Source of the DNA: CAITJF01 sp032654645
GTDB lineage: Bacteria > Pseudomonadota > Gammaproteobacteria > Burkholderiales > Gallionellaceae
Assembly: GCA_032654645.1 (NCBI GenBank)
Contig: JAULAW010000015.1
Span: 434,001-498,000, forward strand
Reading direction: 5' to 3'
DNA: 64,000 bases
The notes beneath the pieces were generated by a model. It searched no databases. It saw nothing but the letters and a program-made list of their open reading frames with translations, and was not told the origin of the DNA. The translations under genes were made by a program, and so were the position numbers. Position 1 is the stretch's first letter. Each line of letters begins with the position of its first letter. Shown here one piece after another: positions 34,800 to 43,245 of the stretch.

Positions 34800-36224
34800 T
34801 TAACTATTATCCGCTCCATATTGCCGCATTCGGCAATACAACGTGGTGCGCTGAATTCCCAGCAGCTTCGCCGCCTGCGACAAATTCCCATTTGTAATAT
34901 CGAGCGCCGCCTCGACATAACCTTGCTCCCATTGCCGCAACATAGAATCCAGGTCGAAATGCCGCTTCAAACGTAATTGTTCTTTTGCGCGCTCGACTAT
35001 AGATTTAATGTCTTCTGTAAACGTAGCCCCTGCGTCATCGCTGTTTAGATTGTCTACATCTAGCTCAGGCTGTAATTTATCCAGCGTCACAATCTGTCCG
35101 GCATATTTAGTGGCAAGGCGGATCACAATGTTGCGCAACTCCCGCACATTTCCCGGGAAAGCATATTTCATCCACAAATCTTGCGCCCGGGCATCGAGTT
35201 TGAACGCTTTGGCTTTCCCCTGCTGCGCATAAAAACGTCGGAAATGATCCAGCAACATGTGTTTGTCATCGCCCAGGCTGCGCAGTGGCGGAGCATTTAT
35301 CGCAAACACGGAAAGCCGGTGGTAGAGGTCGGCGCGGAAACGCCCAGCTTTGACTTCCTGGCGCAGATCGCGGTTAGTGGCGGCGACGACACGCGCATTT
35401 GAACGTCGGCTTTGTGTTTCGCCAACGCGCTGGAACTCCCCGTTCTCCAGCACGCGCAACAACTTGGCCTGCAACTCCAAGGGTAGCTCCCCAATCTCAT
35501 CCAGAAACAGTGTACTGTCAACCGCGTCTTCGAAATAGCCCGCGCGCATATTTGCAGCACCGGTAAAAGATCCCTTGGCATAACCGAACAGCGTGGGTTC
35601 AACCAGCGTGGGGGAGATCGCCGCACAGTTCAGGGCAAAATAGGGCTTGCCGCTACGGCTGCTCTGGCGGTGCAAAGAGGCAGCAACTAGTTCCTTGCCA
35701 CTGCCCGACTCTCCCTCGATCAGAACTGGGAATGGAGCATCCGCATATTGCATAATCTGCTGGCGAAGTTTCTGGACTGGGAGGCTGTCGCCAACTATCC
35801 CGCCCCCCTGGCGGGCAGCTTCGCGCTCTGCATCTTGCGCTGCCAGAACATTCAACAATATTTCACGAAGTTGTTCGGCCTCGCATGGCTTGTCGATAAA
35901 TTCGATGGCTCCAATAGTTCGCGCATGACGGGCATTGTCCTCGTCATTCTGGCCGGATAGCACAATGATCTTTATGTCTGGAGCGTGGGCCAGCAATTCG
36001 ACTATCAACCGGAAACCTTCGTCAGGGCGATGCGACACAGGCGGCAAGCCCAAATCCACCAAGGCCAGTTGTGGAGGTCGGCCCAGTTGGCTAAGCAGCC
36101 TTTCGGCCTCGGAACGGGACTTGGCAATATGGATCGAGAAATCCCCCTCCAGAACATATGCGAGCGCATCGGTGATGAGCGAGTCATCATCTACAATAAG
36201 TAAGTCCGGCTTGCTATTTTTCAT
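34800..36224 (-). CDS. NtrC-family sigma-54-dependent response regulator
   Basis: The 474-residue protein has a receiver domain with phosphoacceptor Asp57 (LALVDLGLPP), an AAA+ domain with Walker A GESGSGKE (171-178) and the sigma-54-contacting loop GSFTGA (218-223), and a C-terminal Fis-type helix-turn-helix (LSQAAKLLGIQRTTLYCRMRQYG). The receiver is of the PrsR-like style (LGLPP then GQNDEDNARHA). The GSFTGA loop implies activation of sigma-54 promoters, and a matching promoter stands before csgA. The gene follows bamD and the Nudix gene on the minus strand. Confidence 0.95.
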   Translation of the reverse strand: MKNSKPDLLIVDDDSLITDALAYVLEGDFSIHIAKSRSEAERLLSQLGRPPQLALVDLGLPPVSHRPDEGFRLIVELLAHAPDIKIIVLSGQNDEDNARHARTIGAIEFIDKPCEAEQLREILLNVLAAQDAEREAARQGGGIVGDSLPVQKLRQQIMQYADAPFPVLIEGESGSGKELVAASLHRQSSRSGKPYFALNCAAISPTLVEPTLFGYAKGSFTGAANMRAGYFEDAVDSTLFLDEIGELPLELQAKLLRVLENGEFQRVGETQSRRSNARVVAATNRDLRQEVKAGRFRADLYHRLSVFAINAPPLRSLGDDKHMLLDHFRRFYAQQGKAKAFKLDARAQDLWMKYAFPGNVRELRNIVIRLATKYAGQIVTLDKLQPELDVDNLNSDDAGATFTEDIKSIVERAKEQLRLKRHFDLDSMLRQWEQGYVEAALDITNGNLSQAAKLLGIQRTTLYCRMRQYGADNS

Positions 36225-36273
36225 GGCATCCCCTGATTCATCTCTTTATTGAGCATGCGCGGCGCGGCCCGCG

Positions 36274-36816
36274 CTATAGCATTGGCGCGGGTATATCGCC
36301 AACATGAAAACGGAAATCGTTCGCCTTGCGGTCGGCGAAGTAGTGTTGCAGGGTGAAGCGCACCGGGCGGAAAGCGATTTCATTCCACGGAATATTTTGT
36401 TCTTCGAACAGCTCAACTTCCAGGCTTTCCGTACCGGGTGAAAAATCCAGGTCTATCAGCCTGGCGCGGAACAGCAGATGCACCTGATTGATGTAGGGCA
36501 GGTTGTACATCGAATACAGTTCGCCGATGGCTAAGCGCGCGTTGGCCTCTTCCAGCGTTTCGCGGATGGCTGCTTCAGTGGTGGTCTCGCCATTTTCCAT
36601 AAAGCCCGCAGGCAGCGTCCACAACCCGTGTCGCGGTTCGATGGCGCGGCGGCACAGCAGGACGCGACCATCTTCCCATTCAGGGATGGCGCCGATCACC
36701 AATTTTGGGTTCTGGTAGTGGATGGTGGCGCAGGAAGTGCAGACATGGCGCGGGCGGGTGTCGTCTGGCGGCTGGCGCAATTCGACCGATGCTCCGCATT
36801 CGCTGCAATACTTCAT
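36274..36816 (-). CDS. Nudix hydrolase with N-terminal zinc ribbon
   Basis: The 180-residue protein starts with a zinc ribbon (CSECG ... CTSCATIHY, about residues 4-29) and has the Nudix box GFMENGETTTEAAIRETLEEA. This combination occurs in NudC-like and related pyrophosphohydrolases acting on nucleoside diphosphates linked to another moiety. It lacks the length of E. coli NADH pyrophosphatase NudC, so the substrate is not assigned. It sits between bamD and the response regulator gene. Confidence 0.9.
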   Translation of the reverse strand: MKYCSECGASVELRQPPDDTRPRHVCTSCATIHYQNPKLVIGAIPEWEDGRVLLCRRAIEPRHGLWTLPAGFMENGETTTEAAIRETLEEANARLAIGELYSMYNLPYINQVHLLFRARLIDLDFSPGTESLEVELFEEQNIPWNEIAFRPVRFTLQHYFADRKANDFRFHVGDIPAPML

Positions 36817-36830
36817 TTAATTACCTTGGC

Positions 36831-37637
36831 CTATTTCCAGAATTGCCACCACGGCTTCTCGTTCCTGGATTGAAGCTTGGCGGTTGCTACTGCGCCATCC
36901 TTCGCGATATTGATGTCGAGCACTCGCTGCGCGTCATCGCGCAAATCTTTCATGCCCATAGCATCATAGGCCTGCACCATGACACGCAATGCATCACGCG
37001 TGGCCGGAGTCTGCGGGTAGTCGGTGAGCACATCCTTGGCGCGGTTGGCGGCAGCCACATAAGCGCCACGGCGCAAATAATAATTGGCGACATGGATTTC
37101 ATAGCGCGCCAGCGCGTTAATCAGATATTGCATGCGCAGCCTGGAGTCGGGTGCGTATAGGCTACCCGGAAAGCGGGTCACCAGCTCCTTGAATGTCGCG
37201 AAGGCCTCGCGCGCCGCATTAGGGTCGCGCTCGGAAAGATCCTGCTTCACCACTCCACCCAACAGGCCGAGATCTTCGTTGAAATTGATCAGCCCTTTCA
37301 GGTAATAGGCATAATCCACATGCGGATTGTTGGGGTATTGTTTGATAAACCGGTCTGCCGCCGCGATAGCCGATTCCGGTTCTTTCTGTTTGTAATAGGC
37401 ATAGGCGATTTCAAGTTGCGCCTGCTGTGCGTAACGCCCGTAGGGGTAGCGCGCTTGCAATGTTTCAAATGTTTTTACGGCTTTTTCGTAATTGCCGTCT
37501 TTCATCTGCTCCATGGCTTCAACATAGGTTTCATTGGCTGGCGTAGCGTTCGCAGCAGAGTTCCCATCTTGTGGTGACGAGAAAATTCCACATGCAGTTA
37601 GCGTAAGCAGCAGGATTAAAGCTAAACTATGGCGCAT
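36831..37637 (-). CDS. bamD: Outer membrane protein assembly factor BamD
   Basis: BamD is an essential lipoprotein of the BAM complex that inserts beta-barrel proteins. The 268-residue product has the lipobox LTLTAC (Cys16), then five TPR-like helical repeats (YVEAMEQMKDGNYEKAVKTFETLQARYPYG..., ESAIAAADRFIKQYPNN) and the conserved NYYLRRGAYVAAANRAK. I chose ATG 37637. The earlier in-frame codon at 37649 is less suited to a signal peptide. Its start codon overlaps that of rluD on the other strand by two bases. Confidence 0.95.
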   Translation of the reverse strand: MRHSLALILLLTLTACGIFSSPQDGNSAANATPANETYVEAMEQMKDGNYEKAVKTFETLQARYPYGRYAQQAQLEIAYAYYKQKEPESAIAAADRFIKQYPNNPHVDYAYYLKGLINFNEDLGLLGGVVKQDLSERDPNAAREAFATFKELVTRFPGSLYAPDSRLRMQYLINALARYEIHVANYYLRRGAYVAAANRAKDVLTDYPQTPATRDALRVMVQAYDAMGMKDLRDDAQRVLDINIAKDGAVATAKLQSRNEKPWWQFWK

Positions 37638-38652
37638 GGCTGAATCCAAAAAATTGTTGCCCGATTATACCGCAAACACTTTCGCTCCTTCCCCGCTTGC
37701 ATTCGGGGAAGATCCGCTCAGATTTGATGTGTCTGGCGAATATGCGGGGATGCGTCTCGATCAGGTATTGGCCAGGCTGTTGCCGGAGTATTCGCGTAGC
37801 CGTCTGCAAGACTGGATAGCACAGGGGCTGGTCAAGATTGATGGCGCATTAGGCACCACCAGGCAGAAGGTATGGGGCGGCGAAGCAATTGAAGTCACGC
37901 CGCAGCAGCATCCCGCCGAACAGTCGTATCAGGCCGAAGACATTGCGCTCAACATCGTGTTCGAGGACGACAGCATCCTCGTCATCAACAAGCCGGCCGG
38001 ACTGGTAGTGCATCCGGGCAGCGGCAACTGGGAAGGCACGTTGCTCAACGCCCTGCTGCACCATGCGCCGCAGCTCGGCCAAATTCCCCGCGCCGGCATC
38101 GTGCACCGGCTGGACAAGGATACCAGCGGCTTGCTGGTGGTGGCGAAGACGCTCACCGCGCAAACCGCCTTGGTGCGGCAGTTGCAGGCGCGCACCGTGA
38201 AACGTGAATACCTCGCGTTGTCCTATGGCGAAGTGGATCGCTCCGGCAGGGTGGACGCGCCTATCGGGCGTCATCACACGCAGCGCACCAAGATGGCGAT
38301 TGTGGATGACGGCAAGCCGGCGGTCACGCATTACAGCGTGGCGGAGCGTTTTCCCGCCTGCACCCTGTTGCGCTGCAAGTTGGAGACGGGGCGCACCCAT
38401 CAGATCCGCGTGCACCTCGCCTCCATCCGCCATCCCCTGGTCGGCGACAGCACTTATCTCAAGGGCGCACAGAAGTGCGCGCCGCATCTGCGCGACATTA
38501 TTACCGCGTTTCCACGCCAGGCGTTGCATGCAACACAACTCGGCCTGGGGCATCCGGTAACGGGCGAATGGCTGGAATGGCAAGCAGCCCTGCCGGATGA
38601 CATGGCGCAGTTGCTGGCACAGATCAGGAGTGCGTCACATGAACCTGCTTAA
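37636..38652 (+). CDS. rluD: Ribosomal large subunit pseudouridine synthase D
   Basis: RluD isomerises uridines 1911, 1915 and 1917 of 23S rRNA helix 69. The 338-residue protein has an S4 RNA-binding domain (GMRLDQVLARLLPEYSRSRLQDWI, about 35-95), the catalytic motif HRLDKDTSGLLVVAKT and the C-terminal RTHQIRVHLASI. The ATG at 37636 lies directly opposite the bamD start. The next gene (pgeF) overlaps its 3' end by 14 bases. Confidence 0.94.
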   Translation: MAESKKLLPDYTANTFAPSPLAFGEDPLRFDVSGEYAGMRLDQVLARLLPEYSRSRLQDWIAQGLVKIDGALGTTRQKVWGGEAIEVTPQQHPAEQSYQAEDIALNIVFEDDSILVINKPAGLVVHPGSGNWEGTLLNALLHHAPQLGQIPRAGIVHRLDKDTSGLLVVAKTLTAQTALVRQLQARTVKREYLALSYGEVDRSGRVDAPIGRHHTQRTKMAIVDDGKPAVTHYSVAERFPACTLLRCKLETGRTHQIRVHLASIRHPLVGDSTYLKGAQKCAPHLRDIITAFPRQALHATQLGLGHPVTGEWLEWQAALPDDMAQLLAQIRSASHEPA

Positions 38653-39415
38653 ACATTCCTTTATTCACGACTGGTGCCTCATCCCGGAATGGCCCACACC
38701 AAAAAATGTGCGTGTATTACAAACCACGCGCAACGGCGGCGTGAGCGCCGCACCTTACGCCAGCCTCAACCTCGGCGACTATGTCGGCGATGAGCCGCTC
38801 GCAGTGGCACAAAACCGCCAGTTGCTCGCGCCGCTGCTGCCGAGCGAACCGGTGTGGCTCAGGCAAGTGCATGGCACGACGGTGGTGGATGCAGGACATA
38901 CCGCTTGCTGGCCGGTGGGTGATGCCAGTGTGTCCTCCCGTCCCGGCGCGGTGTGCGTGGTGATGACGGCGGATTGCCTGCCCGTGTTGCTGTGCGACGA
39001 GCAGGGCAGCGTGGTCGCAGCGGTACATGCAGGCTGGCGCAGCCTATGCGACGGTGTGATTGAAGCCACAGTGCAGGCCATGAAGGTGTCACCACAAACC
39101 CTTATCGCATGGCTTGGCCCGGCCATCGGGCCACAGGCGTTCGAAGTAGGTGAAGAGGTGCGCGCGTCATTCATGGCCAGGCATCGGGAAGCCATAACTG
39201 CCTTTACCCGATCTCCATTTCTCCAGCGAGCGGGAGAGGGTGAAAAATGGCTGGCCGATATTTACCAACTCGCACGCCTGCGCCTGAATGCGCTGGGCGT
39301 CACGCGCATTTACGGCGGCGGCCTGTGCACCCACACCGACGCCGCACGCTTTTTTTCCTACCGGCGCGATGGCGTGACCGGGAGGATGGGCAGCTTCATC
39401 TGGTTGCAAGAGTAA
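38639..39415 (+). CDS. pgeF: Peptidoglycan editing factor PgeF (YfiH/laccase-domain family)
   Basis: PgeF, formerly called polyphenol oxidase, is a Zn-dependent enzyme reported to remove misincorporated residues from peptidoglycan precursors. The 258-residue protein has VHGTTVVDA, TADCLPVLLCD, AAVHAGWRSL, the IGPQAFEVGEEV region and YGGGLCTHTDAARFFSYRRDG, with the conserved zinc-binding His and Cys. I chose ATG 38639 since AGGAG lies eight bases upstream inside rluD. The rluD-pgeF pairing is common in proteobacteria. Confidence 0.94.
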   Translation: MNLLKHSFIHDWCLIPEWPTPKNVRVLQTTRNGGVSAAPYASLNLGDYVGDEPLAVAQNRQLLAPLLPSEPVWLRQVHGTTVVDAGHTACWPVGDASVSSRPGAVCVVMTADCLPVLLCDEQGSVVAAVHAGWRSLCDGVIEATVQAMKVSPQTLIAWLGPAIGPQAFEVGEEVRASFMARHREAITAFTRSPFLQRAGEGEKWLADIYQLARLRLNALGVTRIYGGGLCTHTDAARFFSYRRDGVTGRMGSFIWLQE

Positions 39416-39515
39416 CCACACCGCAGTTTTTGCATTTCCGGAAAATTGGATATTCTAAATCAAGTCCGCACGCCCCATTTTCTGGTCGAACAACTAACTT
39501 TGTACAGGGGGAATC

Positions 39516-40598
39516 ATGAAACAAATAATTGCATTCGTGATATTTTTTACCATACCAATTCTGGCTTGCGCTGATTCTTTAGATGAGTCCCAAGCATGCG
39601 AAATTCATAAAGCACGTGAATACAAACCAGGGATGACGCCGCATGTAATTTGCCTTTATGAGCCCAACACTGTTGGGCTAACCTGGGATAACGATGATCA
39701 TGAACGATTCATGGATTTCAAACTGTCTGTTCGCTACCAATTGGCTCCAGAATGGAGTACGGACGGCCTGAACTGGGTTTCGAACCATCTAGAAAATTTG
39801 ATGCCAATGCGCAGTAAGCTTGGCGATAACTCAGCTATTTATTTTGCTTTCTCCGGTCGATTTGGCCAGTACATAGGCAACCGTGATTCTTCCCCGGTAA
39901 TTGGGAAACGGTTCAACCCGAAAATATTTATTCGGTTTTGGGGGGATAAGGGTAAGGATGATACTGACCACAGGAACTCCAATTACATGGATATCAGCTT
40001 ATACAACCACGAATCCAATGGCCAGGCGATCAATTCCAAAACGGGCTATGACCAGGCTGTTTCTCAAGCCATTGCTAAAGGGGACAGAAGTACCGATGCA
40101 AATGATTTGATAAGCCGCAGTTGGAACATTGTTGATATCAATTACAGACGAAGGAAGATTCAGATTATTGATGATGTAGTAAGCAATAAGTATTACAACA
40201 TAGAAACTTCAGGTTATTTCGGGGTGAAATACTTTATCCCCAGCAAGACAGAGGAATTTAACCCTTTAGGGGGAACCAATCCTCAAGGATTGCCAGGGTG
40301 GGAAACTGATCCGGAAGGCAAACCGCGCCAACAAGTTGATGGTCTATCTGCCGCGCTTAAGGGTAAAGTCTATAAGGGAGATGATGATCAGTCACACTAC
40401 AAGTACTATCTGGGTTACACAACAGGCATCCGCAATCCAGGCCGATACAAAACTTGGCGTGCGGAATTAACTGGAGTCCTGCCATGGCTTGATATCCCAA
40501 TCACCCTATACAAACAGATAGGCTATAACAACGAGCTAGCCCAGTATTACAAGAAAGTCAGCACCGTTGGATTTTATGTAGACATTGGAAGCTTTTAA
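39516..40598 (+). CDS. pldA: Outer membrane phospholipase A (PldA-like)
   Basis: The 360-residue exported protein has a signal peptide (MKQIIAFVIFFTIPILACA) and the phospholipase A1/OMPLA motif YNHESNG with catalytic His and Ser. OMPLA is a calcium-dependent beta-barrel lipase in the outer membrane that degrades mislocalised phospholipids. Alternating hydrophobic strands are visible, and it ends in Phe as outer-membrane barrels do. A GGGGGAA ribosome site precedes the start. The coding sequence is noticeably A+T-richer than its neighbours, which may mean acquisition from elsewhere. Confidence 0.9.
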   Translation: MKQIIAFVIFFTIPILACADSLDESQACEIHKAREYKPGMTPHVICLYEPNTVGLTWDNDDHERFMDFKLSVRYQLAPEWSTDGLNWVSNHLENLMPMRSKLGDNSAIYFAFSGRFGQYIGNRDSSPVIGKRFNPKIFIRFWGDKGKDDTDHRNSNYMDISLYNHESNGQAINSKTGYDQAVSQAIAKGDRSTDANDLISRSWNIVDINYRRRKIQIIDDVVSNKYYNIETSGYFGVKYFIPSKTEEFNPLGGTNPQGLPGWETDPEGKPRQQVDGLSAALKGKVYKGDDDQSHYKYYLGYTTGIRNPGRYKTWRAELTGVLPWLDIPITLYKQIGYNNELAQYYKKVSTVGFYVDIGSF

Positions 40599-40663
40599 AA
40601 AACCAACCCTTATGCACCCAGGACATGGAACGATGCAACCTCTCGGCCTAGGGAAACACAGAT

Positions 40664-41920
40664 TTATTCGCTCAGGCTGCCAACAAAACTGAGTTGCTGG
40701 TCGCACCACTGCGCCCACATGCCGCGCAAGGCGGCCTCGAAATGGCGGACAAAACGCGGGGCGTCGAAAATCGGCGACGCCAGCACTTGTTGCCGCAACC
40801 CGTTGCGCAGCGCCGCCAGCCGTTGCAGATCGCCAGCGTGCGATACCGCCCGTGCCACATAGTCGTCGGCATCGGCGGCGATCCATTCGGGCAACCCTGC
40901 GTTCATCAGCAGGCCGATGCCCTGGCGGGACAGGAAACTCTCCCCCGCCAAAGTCAGTACCGGCACACCCATCCACAGGCCTTCGGCGCTGGTGGTGCCG
41001 CCCGTAAAAGGAAACGGGTCAAGAGCAATGTCCACCCGATGGTAAGCGGCCAGATATTTCGCCCTGGGCTCGGAACCCTCCAGAATTATCCGCCCGACAC
41101 CGATGCCGTGGGCGGCAAACCGTTCGGCGACGCTCTGCCGCACCGCAGCCTCATTGAGTTGCTTGGTTTTAAGGAACAGGCGGCTATTCGGCACGGATGC
41201 AAGCACGCGCGCCCACAGCGCCACCACGGCATCGTTCACCTTGGTCAGATTATTGAAACAGCCAAAGGTGATGTAACCAATTGTTAACGCGGGGAGCGGA
41301 GCGACCGCCACATCCACGTCCGGCGGCGTGAAACATAGCCGGGTTTCAGGCAATCTCCAGATTTTCTCGGTGAAATAGATTTCTTCGGTTTCCGGCAACG
41401 TCCATGGGTCGGCGATGAGATAGTCCATGGCCGCCACACCGGTGGTAGCGAAATAGCCCAACCAGGCAACCTGGACCGGGGCGGGTTTCCAGGCAAACAC
41501 CGGCAGCCGGTTATGTGCGGTATGGCCGGAGAGGTCGAACAGGATGTCGATGCCGTCGCCATGTATCCGCCGCGCCAGCGCTTCGTCGGAAAGCCCCACC
41601 GCCTGATGCCAGCCCCGGCAGCAGGCCTTGATCCGCCCGGTTACCGCGTCGGCGCTGAAGTGGTTGGAGTAGGCAAATATTTCCAGGCGGCCTGCGGCAT
41701 GGGCGGATAGCGCAGCCAATACGTTTTCCAGAAAATAGCCCACCGGGTGCGCGCGCAGGTCGCCGGATACCAGCCCCACCCGCAAGCGCCGGGCGGGATC
41801 GGGCATGTTGCCCCAAACCTTGCACGGGCGCGCTAGCCGCATCACCAGTTCGCCGTAGCGCCGCGCTTCGGCATGCAATATCGTGTGGTTCTGATCCTCC
41901 ATATAGTTATGAATGAGCAA
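40664..41920 (-). CDS. O-GlcNAc transferase-like catalytic half (GT41), separated by a MITE
   Basis: This 418-codon frame is the C-terminal part of a TPR-GT41 glycosyltransferase. It contains GLVSGDLRAHPVGYFLE (catalytic-histidine region), GYITFGCFNNLTKVN...LFLKTKQL (catalytic lysine region) and DIALDPFPFTGGTTSAEGLWMGVPVLTL (UDP-sugar site). No N-terminal TPRs remain. The frame opens with TTG at 41920 or ATG at 41902 without a ribosome site. Removing the element at 41928-42272 plus one 8-base duplication joins this frame seamlessly to the TPR half upstream. It is therefore the severed 3' half of one gene, possibly still translated at low level. Confidence 0.88.
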   Translation of the reverse strand: MLIHNYMEDQNHTILHAEARRYGELVMRLARPCKVWGNMPDPARRLRVGLVSGDLRAHPVGYFLENVLAALSAHAAGRLEIFAYSNHFSADAVTGRIKACCRGWHQAVGLSDEALARRIHGDGIDILFDLSGHTAHNRLPVFAWKPAPVQVAWLGYFATTGVAAMDYLIADPWTLPETEEIYFTEKIWRLPETRLCFTPPDVDVAVAPLPALTIGYITFGCFNNLTKVNDAVVALWARVLASVPNSRLFLKTKQLNEAAVRQSVAERFAAHGIGVGRIILEGSEPRAKYLAAYHRVDIALDPFPFTGGTTSAEGLWMGVPVLTLAGESFLSRQGIGLLMNAGLPEWIAADADDYVARAVSHAGDLQRLAALRNGLRQQVLASPIFDAPRFVRHFEAALRGMWAQWCDQQLSFVGSLSE

Positions 41921-41927
41921 TAAGTTA

Positions 41928-42272
41928 ATGGGGTATTCAGCTAAGTGCTGTGGCTAGCCTCTCCATGGGTGCGAAGGCACGGAAATATCCAGCGAAGCTG
42001 GCGCTTTATGGCGAAGCTTGGCGGACACTGCGAACTCCTGCCCCTCAACTCTGGGCTTGGGATTGGCTACAAGCTCGCGGAAGGACATAGGATGCATGGA
42101 AACGCACTGTTCGATCAGATCGATGTAGGCAGTATCATCTGGAAACCACGCCATAAATTCTGCGTAGTTGCATGGGTAGTCGACCCCGGCGCGGGCGCGG
42201 CAGATCGAACCTGCGGAGTATTTGATTCAATTGCATAATTTCAACATAACAGCACTTAGCTGAATACCCCAT
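41928..42272. mobile_element. 345-bp MITE, probably IS1595-related, with perfect inverted ends
   Basis: The element has perfect 24-bp terminal inverted repeats beginning ATGGGGTATTCAGCTAAG (41928-41951 and 42249-42272), and an 8-bp direct repeat ATAAGTTA (41920-41927 and 42273-42280) flanks it as a target-site duplication. Inside, the minus strand can encode DYPCNYAEFMAWFPDD, which resembles the start of IS1595/ISXO2-type transposases, a family that makes 8-bp duplications. The rest has no intact transposase, so mobility would need help in trans. The perfect ends and duplication suggest a recent insertion. Confidence 0.93.
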
Positions 42273-43245
42273 ATAAGTTACTATGCGCTTCAACGTAATC
42301 GGGCTTAATCGCCAGCGCCCGCTGGTAACTCGCCACCGCATCATCGAGTTTCCCGAGGTCGCCCAAGGCATTGCCCAGGTTGTTGTGCGCCCCATAGAAA
42401 TCCGGCTTGATTTCCAGCGCACGGCGATAGCTGGTTTCTGCTTCCGGCAAGCGATCCTGGTCATGTAGGGCGTTGCCCAAATTGTAAAGCGCCTCGGCGT
42501 AATCAGGTTTGAGTTCAAGCGCACGGCGATAGCTGGCTTCAGCTTCTGGCAACCGGCCTTGATCCCGGAGGATGATACCCAGGTTGCTATGCGCGTCGGC
42601 ATAGTCCTGCTTGAGTTCCAGCACACGGCGATAGCTGGTTTCAGCTTCGGGGAGCCGCCCAAGCGTATGGAGGGTATTGCCCAGCTTGCTGAGCGCATCG
42701 ACGAAGTCCGGCTTGAGCTCCAGCGCACGGCGATAGCTGGCTTCAGCCTCGGTCAAACGGCCTTGCTTCAGCAGCGTGTTGCCCAGGTTGTAATGCGCTT
42801 CGATGAATCCCGGGCTTAGCTCCAGCGCCCGGCGATAGCTGGCTTCGGCTTCAGGCAGGCGGCCCAGCTTCACGTATGTGTTGCCCAGGTTGTTGTGCGG
42901 CTGCGCGTCTCCGCGTGACAGATCGGCCGCTTTCTGCAAGGGCGTCAGCACTTCTGTATGGCGGCCCTGTTGCAGCAGCGCCGTCCCCATCGCGCTCCAG
43001 CCTATCCCATGCTTGGGGTAGCGTTCCGTTATTTCACGGGCGAAGGTTTCCATTTCGGCATAACGCCTCTGGTTGAACAGCCCCACCAGTTTGGCTATCT
43101 CCTGTGTGCTGGGTTCGCTTCCCGCGCCGCTGCTTGGGGGCACTTGCCTGCCAGGCTTAGACGGCGTGGTGAGTTTATGTTTTTGTTGTCTCATGCTGTC
43201 AGACGAAGTTGGCTGCGAAGATGAACTTGCAGCCATGCAGTTCAC
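42256..43245 (-). CDS. TPR half of a split O-GlcNAc transferase-like gene
   Basis: The 329-residue frame holds a low-complexity start, a 70-residue lead-in and about six tandem tetratricopeptide repeats of 34 residues, each close to NLGNALHDQ.RLPEAE.SYRRALE.KPDY. It ends at a stop six codons inside the MITE (LYGVFS). Before the insertion the frame would have continued ...VEAHSNLLLIHNYMEDQ into the GT41 domain. The start is uncertain: GTG 43245 overlaps the upstream sulfotransferase stop (GTGA), and ATG 43236 is an alternative. The lead-in closely parallels that of the upstream TPR-sulfotransferase. Confidence 0.88.
   Translation of the reverse strand: MNCMAASSSSQPTSSDSMRQQKHKLTTPSKPGRQVPPSSGAGSEPSTQEIAKLVGLFNQRRYAEMETFAREITERYPKHGIGWSAMGTALLQQGRHTEVLTPLQKAADLSRGDAQPHNNLGNTYVKLGRLPEAEASYRRALELSPGFIEAHYNLGNTLLKQGRLTEAEASYRRALELKPDFVDALSKLGNTLHTLGRLPEAETSYRRVLELKQDYADAHSNLGIILRDQGRLPEAEASYRRALELKPDYAEALYNLGNALHDQDRLPEAETSYRRALEIKPDFYGAHNNLGNALGDLGKLDDAVASYQRALAIKPDYVEAHSNLYGVFS

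Noticed and set aside
41945..42238. 97-codon plus-strand frame inside the MITE
   Set aside because: It has no similarity to a transposase. The only transposase-like reading is a short minus-strand fragment.
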